Source of the DNA: Parachlamydiales bacterium
GTDB lineage: Bacteria; Chlamydiota; Chlamydiia; Chlamydiales; Simkaniaceae
Assembly: GCA_030641465.1 (NCBI GenBank)
Contig: DAOWHK010000206.1
Coordinates: forward strand, 1-23,701
Length of the DNA: 23,701 nt
Reading direction: 5' to 3'
Part shown: in pieces, positions 14,349 to 20,925 of the stretch
Numbering within the stretch: position 1 is the first letter of the stretch
How the letters are laid out: every line of letters begins with the position of its first letter
The notes under the pieces: generated by a model
Database searches by the model: none
Told to the model about the DNA's origin: nothing
What the model saw: only the letters and a program-made list of their open reading frames with translations
Position numbers and translations under genes: made by a program

Positions 14349-15105
14349 CCTCTCTTTGAAAAAAGACGGAGTCCTTGTTGGATGCGATCAAAATCAAGAA
14401 TGGATGCTCAAATGGTGGTGGAATAATTATTCCACATTTAACACCCTCCCTGTAGCATTTATTGATTTTGGAATGAGCAAAAGCGCAAAACTTTGGTGCA
14501 AAAGCAAGGGCTCTTTAATTTCTATTTCTATCGATAAAAAACATTTTGATACTGAGGAGAGAAGCAACCCCTCATTAAAAAAAAACTGGGAAGCCTCCTA
14601 CAGTGGGTCTGTTTGGCCCTTACGAAAAATCTGGCACCTAAAAGCCTTCGGTCTTGCAAAAACTCCTTTTTTACGTAGCATTTGGACAGATATCGACTGC
14701 GAAATTCTAGGAAATATCGAGCCCATCCTTGAATTCTCAGAAAACTCCATTGGATTTGGAGTCGCGGAAGAATCCGAGCGCTCTCAAAACGCCAATAGAA
14801 AACTTCAACTCTTAAAGCCTGAAGAAATTGGATACAACAGTGGAGTATTAGCCTTTAAAAAAACGTCCCCCCTTCTTGCCAAATGGACAGAAAACACCCT
14901 CAAGTGGCATCTTGAATTTATGGGCGATCAGGACATCCTTAATCGCACAATTTTTTTAGAAAAACTTAGCGTCTCTAAAATACCAAATATCTATAACTGG
15001 CGCATGACAGACGGAGAAAACCAAAGTGCCATCATTATTCATTGGGTCGCAGAAAGAGGGAAACAAGAAATTTTTTCCAAATTTCTCAAAACCCTTACTT
15101 TTTAA
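14278..15105 (+). CDS. Putative glycosyltransferase (GT8-like, DxD)
   Basis: Up to 275 residues. The core resembles nucleotide-sugar glycosyltransferases: VLVGCDQNQEWMLKWWWNNY (start), a DxD metal/UDP-sugar motif in WTDIDCEIL (Asp138, Asp140), YNSGVLAFKK (186-195), GDQDILNR (216-223) and a C-terminal NWR ... IIIHW segment. The order matches GT8 or related GT-A enzymes. The acceptor is unknown. The ATG at 14278 lies inside the small Cys-rich gene in another frame and has no ribosome site. A TTG at 14356, just after that gene's stop, would give about 249 residues and begin right before the conserved part, so the true start is uncertain. Its 3' end overlaps the convergent LRR remnant by 11 bp. 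Confidence 0.72.
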   Translation: MSLVKQASNLVLSAPALKRSAPSSLSLKKDGVLVGCDQNQEWMLKWWWNNYSTFNTLPVAFIDFGMSKSAKLWCKSKGSLISISIDKKHFDTEERSNPSLKKNWEASYSGSVWPLRKIWHLKAFGLAKTPFLRSIWTDIDCEILGNIEPILEFSENSIGFGVAEESERSQNANRKLQLLKPEEIGYNSGVLAFKKTSPLLAKWTENTLKWHLEFMGDQDILNRTIFLEKLSVSKIPNIYNWRMTDGENQSAIIIHWVAERGKQEIFSKFLKTLTF

Positions 15106-15307
15106 GAGCATTCATCGCATCGACTAGAACCTTTTCACCAAAAGAAAAAACATCTTTTGTCTTATTACCTCTTATTCGAAAGCAGCTCTTGCGAACTTGA
15201 CCTTTTTCTTCTGGAGAAAGAGCAAAAAATTGACGCACAACCTCATCTTTAATGTCGTTACAAAAAGGCAGTAGTTCAAGGAAATTTTTCTCAAATATAA
15301 AGCGTCT
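15095..15307 (-). pseudogene. Out-of-frame C-terminal domain of the frameshifted LRR gene
   Basis: On the minus strand, downstream of the premature TGA (15291-15293), a frame shifted by one base stays open for 70 codons to a TAA at 15095-15097. It reads FEKNFLELLPFCNDI, QFFALSPEEKGQVRK, KDVFSFGEKVLVDAMNALKK. This lines up with the C-terminal domain of the LRR array genes (FFQLSPEQQN, VFDSEELLVEAMNKAL). It has no start codon or ribosome site of its own. The full locus 15095-16154 would be about 353 residues, close to the 358 of gene B. Confidence 0.85.
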
Positions 15308-16154
15308 TTAACGAGACCATGCTCATAATCTTTTGTGGAAGTGTTTCAAACAAATTACCGCCAGCTTTTAGACTAGCAAGATTTGCTAAACTTCCAATTT
15401 CCTCAGGTAAAGCTCTTAAGAGATTTTTGCTTAAGTCAAGTTCATTTAAAGACGTAAGCTGCCCTATTTCTGAAGGAATTTCCCTAAGATTATTCTCGTT
15501 AACGTAAAGTTTTTTTAGATTTCTAAGACTAAAAAGCTCTATAGGAAGGCATACAAGACGATTTCCATTCAGGCTTAAGTGAGTAAGATTTGAAAAACTC
15601 CCTATTTCTGGAGGCAAAACTCTCAATTCATTTTGAGCTAAACTTAAACGTTGCAATGACTTGAGATGGGGAAATGTGTTGGGCAATTGTCTTATCTTGC
15701 ACCGCTCTGCCGACAAAAGATATAATAAACTTGCCATACCTACTCTCTTTGGAAGATACCCCCCAGGACAGTCCTTCCAAAAAGCCACTGTTTCCCAATT
15801 GGACTCGCGCTCATATCTAGATGGCAAAATCAGGCAATCATTCTCACAAAAGTGCCGCTCATTGGCACTTTTGTGAGCTAATAGAAATTGACATTCCTGA
15901 ACTTTTCGAAGCGTAGCAGGCAAAGGATTAATCGCATACACATCGCAGAGCTCTTCGTTACGTTCTTGGACAATACGCAGATACTCTCGCTTTGCTATTT
16001 CTGGGTCAGTATTTAGATGAGAAAACGCGTTCGTTTCCATAGCTTTAGCAACTTCCTGCCAAGCTTTGCAGACCTGTCCACTTTTTGGATGATCCACATA
16101 CTCTAGAATGGACCACATTACTTCAGTTGGAATAGCCCCAATATTAATCGCCAT
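15291..16154 (-). CDS. F-box-like/LRR protein (gene D), truncated by frameshift
   Basis: 287 residues before a premature TGA. Residues 7-38 are F-box-like (IPTEVMWSILEYVDHP, QVCKAWQEV). A middle region shares WETVAFWKDCPGG with TLTFWRELPDGA of gene B. Residues 164-287 are five full 23-residue LRR units plus part of a sixth (LKSLQRLSLAQNELRVLPPE pattern). The C-terminal domain found in genes A-C is present downstream but one base out of frame. The start context (TAATAAAATGGC) matches genes B and C, but the sequence is much more diverged than those are from each other, so this is an older paralogue. A perfect 14-bp-stem hairpin lies inside it. Either a damaged gene, a sequencing indel, or recoding; damage is the default reading. 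Confidence 0.85.
   Translation of the reverse strand: MAINIGAIPTEVMWSILEYVDHPKSGQVCKAWQEVAKAMETNAFSHLNTDPEIAKREYLRIVQERNEELCDVYAINPLPATLRKVQECQFLLAHKSANERHFCENDCLILPSRYERESNWETVAFWKDCPGGYLPKRVGMASLLYLLSAERCKIRQLPNTFPHLKSLQRLSLAQNELRVLPPEIGSFSNLTHLSLNGNRLVCLPIELFSLRNLKKLYVNENNLREIPSEIGQLTSLNELDLSKNLLRALPEEIGSLANLASLKAGGNLFETLPQKIMSMVSLKTLYI
15843..15877. repeat. Perfect intragenic hairpin (14-bp stem, 7-base loop)
   Basis: CTCACAAAAGTGCC (15843-15856) and GGCACTTTTGTGAG (15864-15877) are exactly complementary around GCTCATT. It lies within the coding sequence of LRR gene D, in a stretch (LLAHKSANERHFCEN) without an evident counterpart in genes B and C. Confidence 0.85.
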
Positions 16155-16229
16155 TTTATTACACTAAGTTGAATTAATTTAATAATATTATGCTGTTTTA
16201 TTAAATTAATTGAAATAGTAAATTTTTAT

Positions 16230-17771
16230 TTAAAATAGCCTCTTTTCTAAGCTTGAGGCTTTTTGTGAGGAGGATTGTAGCACTTTCCGAATAACCTCTT
16301 CAGGACTAATGAGTTGGATTTGATGTTTGGCCCGTGTAATTGCGGTATATAGAATCTCCCGCCCAAATCGCTCTGAGCCTTCCGGCAAAAGAATAAGCAC
16401 CTGATCATATTCTCCTCCTTGGCTTTTATGGATAGAGCAGCAGTACCCATATTCGTAGGGAGGAAGAAGGGCTTCTGGGATTTTGCGGTATTTTTCCTCC
16501 CCTTTTTTGCTTGGGAAAATCGCGTAATTGATACTTGGGTTTAGGCTGTGCTGCACAAGAATTCCGGACTCCCCATTGTACAGCTCTTTTGAGTAACTTG
16601 TCTGAGTAATGAGTATTGGAACCACGAAGGGGTCACATTTTTTTAGCGTTTGATAAATTGTCTCATTGATTACATCCACCCCGCTTGGACCTTTTCTAAG
16701 ACTTGAAAGGATACGAAATCGATTAAACCGCTCAAAGATTTTTTCGTAATCTTCGGTATATTCTGGAGAAAAGTGAGAAGCGATGTTTTTTGCATCAAAA
16801 GTTTGTTGTAATTTTGGACGAAGTTTCTTGAGGGCCTCCTCTACATTGCCAATATTTACCTGCTCTGCGATTTCTAAAAGCTCCTTTTGATCACACCTTT
16901 GACACTCTGTTAAATGGGTGTAGGCGTTTTTTTTCTTTTTTTGTGCAAAGGCACAAATTTCATGAAAGATGGTTCCTGAATCAACGGGTGGCAGTTGGTT
17001 ATTATCTCCTAGAAGAATAAGCCTTGTACCTGACTTGATGGATGAGAGAAGTTTTGCAAAAAGCGCAACATCAATCATGGAGCATTCATCGATGATGATA
17101 AGATCTGCAAAAAGAAGCGTTTTTTTCCTTTGAAAATCGGATCTTTGTTTAATTCCAAGAAGGGAGTGGACAGTTCCAACTCGAACTTCTTTGGAAAAGC
17201 GCTGCAAATTTGCAGCGGCCTTCCCAGTTGGCGCTCCAATGATCACCTGTTTATTTTGCGAAAGCATTTCTTTCACAATTTGCTCCGCAACAAAGGTTTT
17301 TCCAGTACCAGGACCTCCTGTGATGATCATTATTGGGGTTTGAAGCGCTTTTGAAACGGCCTCTTTTTGTTTTTCGTTTAAACAACCTTCTAACTTAACC
17401 TCTAAACTTGGTACGCTTAAAGAAAGTAATCTAGTTAATTCCTCTACAACACGCGTTTCATACTCCCAGTTCTTTTTAAAGTAATAGGCGTTTTCTTCTT
17501 TGACGATAAATTCTTGATAAGCCTCAAGATCTATTAACTTTGATCCTTCTACAATGAGTGCATCGAGATCTTTATTTTCAAAAGAGGGAGTAACGCATCC
17601 ACTTTCTATACTCATACAAAGATGGCCTCTTCGAGAATTAGCCATTAAAGCTGCTAAAAACACTTGAGCTGGCATGGGAGCCTCCCCACCCATTTTTTTA
17701 GCAAAAATAATATCTATTTGGGCAAAAACCTCTTTACTCTGAAAATTCGTTAGAAAATCGCTCTTTTCCAA
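16230..17771 (-). CDS. recD: Exodeoxyribonuclease V alpha subunit RecD
   Basis: 513 residues, shorter than E. coli RecD (608). It is the 5'-3' helicase of RecBCD. Seen are Walker A GGPGTGKT (152-159), motif Ia GAPTGKAA (179-186), GTVHSLLG (199-206), Walker B IIIDECSMID (225-234), motif III LLGDNNQLPPVDSG (253-266), and C-terminal motifs CCSIHKSQGGEYD (444-456) and YTAITRAKHQ (475-484). The start is a TTG at 17771, chosen because a strong AAGGAGGGG lies eight bases upstream (17778-17786), inside the end of recB; the two genes overlap by 38 bp. It is the last gene of the recC-recB-recD operon. An AT-rich 75-bp gap separates it from LRR gene D, which reads the same way. Confidence 0.95.
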   Translation of the reverse strand: MEKSDFLTNFQSKEVFAQIDIIFAKKMGGEAPMPAQVFLAALMANSRRGHLCMSIESGCVTPSFENKDLDALIVEGSKLIDLEAYQEFIVKEENAYYFKKNWEYETRVVEELTRLLSLSVPSLEVKLEGCLNEKQKEAVSKALQTPIMIITGGPGTGKTFVAEQIVKEMLSQNKQVIIGAPTGKAAANLQRFSKEVRVGTVHSLLGIKQRSDFQRKKTLLFADLIIIDECSMIDVALFAKLLSSIKSGTRLILLGDNNQLPPVDSGTIFHEICAFAQKKKKNAYTHLTECQRCDQKELLEIAEQVNIGNVEEALKKLRPKLQQTFDAKNIASHFSPEYTEDYEKIFERFNRFRILSSLRKGPSGVDVINETIYQTLKKCDPFVVPILITQTSYSKELYNGESGILVQHSLNPSINYAIFPSKKGEEKYRKIPEALLPPYEYGYCCSIHKSQGGEYDQVLILLPEGSERFGREILYTAITRAKHQIQLISPEEVIRKVLQSSSQKASSLEKRLF

Positions 17772-20700
17772 AATAAACCCCTCCTTGTTTTAACCCTCGA
17801 ACAAACAGGTAAAATACCCCTCCAAAACATTCAGAAAAAGGTCTCTTTTCTACCATTTCCAAATACTTTTTTAGTGCATGGACATAAATTTGCCCCTGCT
17901 TAAAATAGTCTCCCTGATCCATTGCAGCTTCAAGGTGCTCCTTGGTATACCCTTCTAAATAATTTGTTTTCCAATCAAGGATATAATATTTCCCCTCGAC
18001 TTGAAAAATAAGGTCTGCAAACCCTTTGAGATAATCATGGCTGAAGGGAAAAAGAAATTCCATCTCCGTAATTATTCTATTTGGAGGAACATCTACAAGG
18101 CAAAATGTATCCGTTAAATTTACATGAAATGCTGTTTCCATCATTTCATAAATTTGCACGCCCCATCCTTCTAAATGAGTATCGACAATCATTTTTTCCA
18201 CAAGCGATCTAAGATACATGGGATCAAAGGGATGATAGCGCCCAGCATCCATAAACTTTTCAAAAAGGGTATGAATGATGGTACCAGTTAGGGCACCAAG
18301 TGGTATTTCTTTTTCCAGATCAATTTCAGACCGAAACACTTGGGGTAATTTGGAAGAAAGACTCGTAAAAGAAAGCATCTGTTTTTTTTGAAAGTGTGGT
18401 GGTATTAGTGAAATCAATGCAGATGGAGCTAAGTTCCTATCAGTTAATCTTTCAAGGTAAAATTCTTCTTTATCAAGCTCTGTAAAGCTACAGCCACTTT
18501 TTACTAAATCTTTAATAGTTAGACTGTTTGACTGCAACATCTGCTGAAGTAAATCGATCGGTGATGCGTGACCAAGAGGAATCTCTTTTGCCTCAACTTC
18601 ATACAAAAGCGGCACATAAACCCTTTTTTTTGCGCGTGTAAGGGCAACGTACAGCTTTCGCATTTTTTCGATATCCGCATTTTGTAAAGCTGCTTTACAA
18701 GCAGCGAGATTTCTCTCAAAAAAGATCAACTCCTCTGCTTGTTTTATGATTGGGGCGTGTGATGCATGACGACTGATAAGGCCAAGCGCAAATACAATTT
18801 CAAACTCCAGCCCCTTACTCATGTGCACTGTCATAATGGTTGCAGAGCTCGCGCTTTTAGACCCTTTTCTCTTATATTTTCCATCCTGATCAAATAAAAG
18901 CTCTTTAACTTCCGTTAGATACTCCAAATATTCTTGCAAAGAGCCTTGCGTATTATAGTCTAAAAGAAGCTCTGTAATTTGAAAAAAATCTTCCGTTTCT
19001 TGCTTGGGATTTAGCGAGCTTTCTAAAAAACCCTTGATAAAAGAGGAAAAGCCCTCCTTTTGAAATACACGGCTCAATTGATGCACAAGGGTAATTGCCA
19101 CCTCTTGCAAAGATTCCTCTTTTAACTGGGTATGCGAGTGTCCATAAAAAGGGTGCGCAAGCAGCTCTATAGAGGCACTTTTATTGTATGGGTCAAAAGC
19201 TGCTCCTAACAGTGCTTCAAACAAAGAAAAAGAGAGCGTCTCTTTAAGGAGCTTGTCGGCTTTTGTAACTGCTGGAATACCAAGATTTACAAGAAAATCA
19301 AAAAGCCTTTTTGCTTGAAACCTGTCATTAACAAGAATTGCAAAATCGCTCCAAACAGCTTTTTTTGCACTTTTTAGCTCCATCATCTCTTTTGCAATGA
19401 AGGGAAAAAGCATTTCCTCTTCCATCACAGCTGTTGGCCACTTTTTTTCCCGCCCCCTTTTTCCTTTGGCGGCAAAAAAATGAAGGGCCTCTTTTCCATC
19501 CCCAAAGTTTGTATTGATGGCGTCTTTTTTAGAATTTACTTTGCGAAATTCTATCTCCTCAAGCCAATTTCCAAGCGTTTCTTTAGAAAAAAGTGCATTT
19601 AGTGCATCAATGACAGCTGGCTGAGATCTATGATTGGTATCTAAATATTTTTTTTCTACGCGCGTTGATGTAGCCTTCAAATAGGTGTTAAGATCAGCCC
19701 CTCTGAAGGCATAAATCGACTGCTTTGGATCTCCTACAAGATAAAAAGCTTTTGCTGCGTGAAATAGTGTGTGAAATATGTTCCACTGAATGGGGTCCGT
19801 ATCTTGAAACTCATCAATGATCGCAACTTGATATTTTTCCTGAACCGCTCGTGTAAAACTCGGCTGGATCAGCCGTTTTTGCATCTGCTTTAAAATCTGA
19901 TCTGGAGGATAAATTTCTTCTTTTAAGCAAATAACATCAAGATTTTCCCGGCAATCTTTAGCGATACGCACAAGAGTATTTAAAGGCGCTATTGCCTCTT
20001 TTAATAGTGTTGTTATTTTTTCAAAATAAGGAGGTTTTCTTATCTCCGCATTTTTCTTTAATTGACTATCGGTTAAAAGAGATAAAAAAAGAGGGCTTTG
20101 CCAAAGAAGCTGATCAAACTCTTCTTCACTGCAACTTTGATGCTCAATCATCTTCGCTAAAATCTCTACTTGAGTCTCCCATTTTTCTAAAACTTGGCTT
20201 TGCCTATTTGTTATCCCTTTATAGTAGGGCGCAATTTTATAAAAATCTGCCAAGAGATCTTTCCCTTTTAAAGCAGCAAGCTCAAGGACAAACGCTGCAT
20301 AACTTTCCCTATATGAAGCAATTTTTGGAAAAGTTCCCTCTAAAAGGATAAGGTTTGATAGCGCACGCTCGAGTTTTTGAAAATTCTCCCCATGCGCCTG
20401 AAATAAAGCTTTAAGCTGAGCTCTACTATACAAAGAGGTGCTTAGCTGATGACGAAAAAATTTATGCACCTCAGCACTTATTAAGGGTAAAATGGCAGTT
20501 TCCTCAAACTTTTCCTGTCCAAATCCTATCTTCGCATCAAAGGCAAACTCCGAAAGCATTCTGTGGCAAAACGAGTGAATAGTAAAAATTTCCGCATCGT
20601 CTATTTGAGAAATTGCATTTTTTATCCGTAAAATCGAGAGCTCTTTTTGCATTAGAGCCTTGAGCACATACGGGAAAAGGTCTTCTTTTACCCCAGAGAG

Positions 20701-20925
20701 CATATCTAATACTTTTAGAAGATTAGAAAAGATGCGCCGCTTTAAATCGCGCGTTGCAGCCCTTGTAAATGTCACGACAAGAATTTCACTTAAAAGCTTG
20801 CCATCTAAAATAAATCTTGTGACAAGATGCTCAATTGCAAACGTCTTACCAGTACCAGCTGATGCTTCGAGAACATGATGACCATAAAGCGCAGCTTTTG
20901 GATCTAAACAATCAAATTGACTCAT
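17734..20925 (-). CDS. recB: Exodeoxyribonuclease V beta subunit RecB
   Basis: 1063 residues from the ATG at 20925, numbered from that start. RecB is the 3'-5' helicase and the only nuclease of RecBCD. UvrD-type motifs: EASAGTGKT (20-28), VTFTRAATRDLK, AIIDEFQDTDPIQW, LVGDPKQSIYAFRGAD, TVHMSKGLEFEIVFA and LYVALTRAKKRVY. The C-terminal nuclease has GFADLIFQ (Asp971) and ILDWKTN (Asp984, Lys986), the equivalents of E. coli Asp1067, Asp1080 and Lys1082, so it should be active. The ATG overlaps the recC stop as ATGA, a translational-coupling junction, which I prefer over the in-frame GTG 12 bases upstream at 20937. Chi recognition cannot be predicted. Confidence 0.96.
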   Translation of the reverse strand: MSQFDCLDPKAALYGHHVLEASAGTGKTFAIEHLVTRFILDGKLLSEILVVTFTRAATRDLKRRIFSNLLKVLDMLSGVKEDLFPYVLKALMQKELSILRIKNAISQIDDAEIFTIHSFCHRMLSEFAFDAKIGFGQEKFEETAILPLISAEVHKFFRHQLSTSLYSRAQLKALFQAHGENFQKLERALSNLILLEGTFPKIASYRESYAAFVLELAALKGKDLLADFYKIAPYYKGITNRQSQVLEKWETQVEILAKMIEHQSCSEEEFDQLLWQSPLFLSLLTDSQLKKNAEIRKPPYFEKITTLLKEAIAPLNTLVRIAKDCRENLDVICLKEEIYPPDQILKQMQKRLIQPSFTRAVQEKYQVAIIDEFQDTDPIQWNIFHTLFHAAKAFYLVGDPKQSIYAFRGADLNTYLKATSTRVEKKYLDTNHRSQPAVIDALNALFSKETLGNWLEEIEFRKVNSKKDAINTNFGDGKEALHFFAAKGKRGREKKWPTAVMEEEMLFPFIAKEMMELKSAKKAVWSDFAILVNDRFQAKRLFDFLVNLGIPAVTKADKLLKETLSFSLFEALLGAAFDPYNKSASIELLAHPFYGHSHTQLKEESLQEVAITLVHQLSRVFQKEGFSSFIKGFLESSLNPKQETEDFFQITELLLDYNTQGSLQEYLEYLTEVKELLFDQDGKYKRKGSKSASSATIMTVHMSKGLEFEIVFALGLISRHASHAPIIKQAEELIFFERNLAACKAALQNADIEKMRKLYVALTRAKKRVYVPLLYEVEAKEIPLGHASPIDLLQQMLQSNSLTIKDLVKSGCSFTELDKEEFYLERLTDRNLAPSALISLIPPHFQKKQMLSFTSLSSKLPQVFRSEIDLEKEIPLGALTGTIIHTLFEKFMDAGRYHPFDPMYLRSLVEKMIVDTHLEGWGVQIYEMMETAFHVNLTDTFCLVDVPPNRIITEMEFLFPFSHDYLKGFADLIFQVEGKYYILDWKTNYLEGYTKEHLEAAMDQGDYFKQGQIYVHALKKYLEMVEKRPFSECFGGVFYLFVRGLKQGGVYFGKERFSNEFSE

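Noticed and set aside
15288..15307. Programmed +1 frameshift in LRR gene D, as in prfB
   Set aside because: TAT ATT TGA is similar to the prfB slip site, but the internal Shine-Dalgarno (AGGGGG) is absent and no role for recoding is known in this family. Kept only as an alternative within the frameshift finding.
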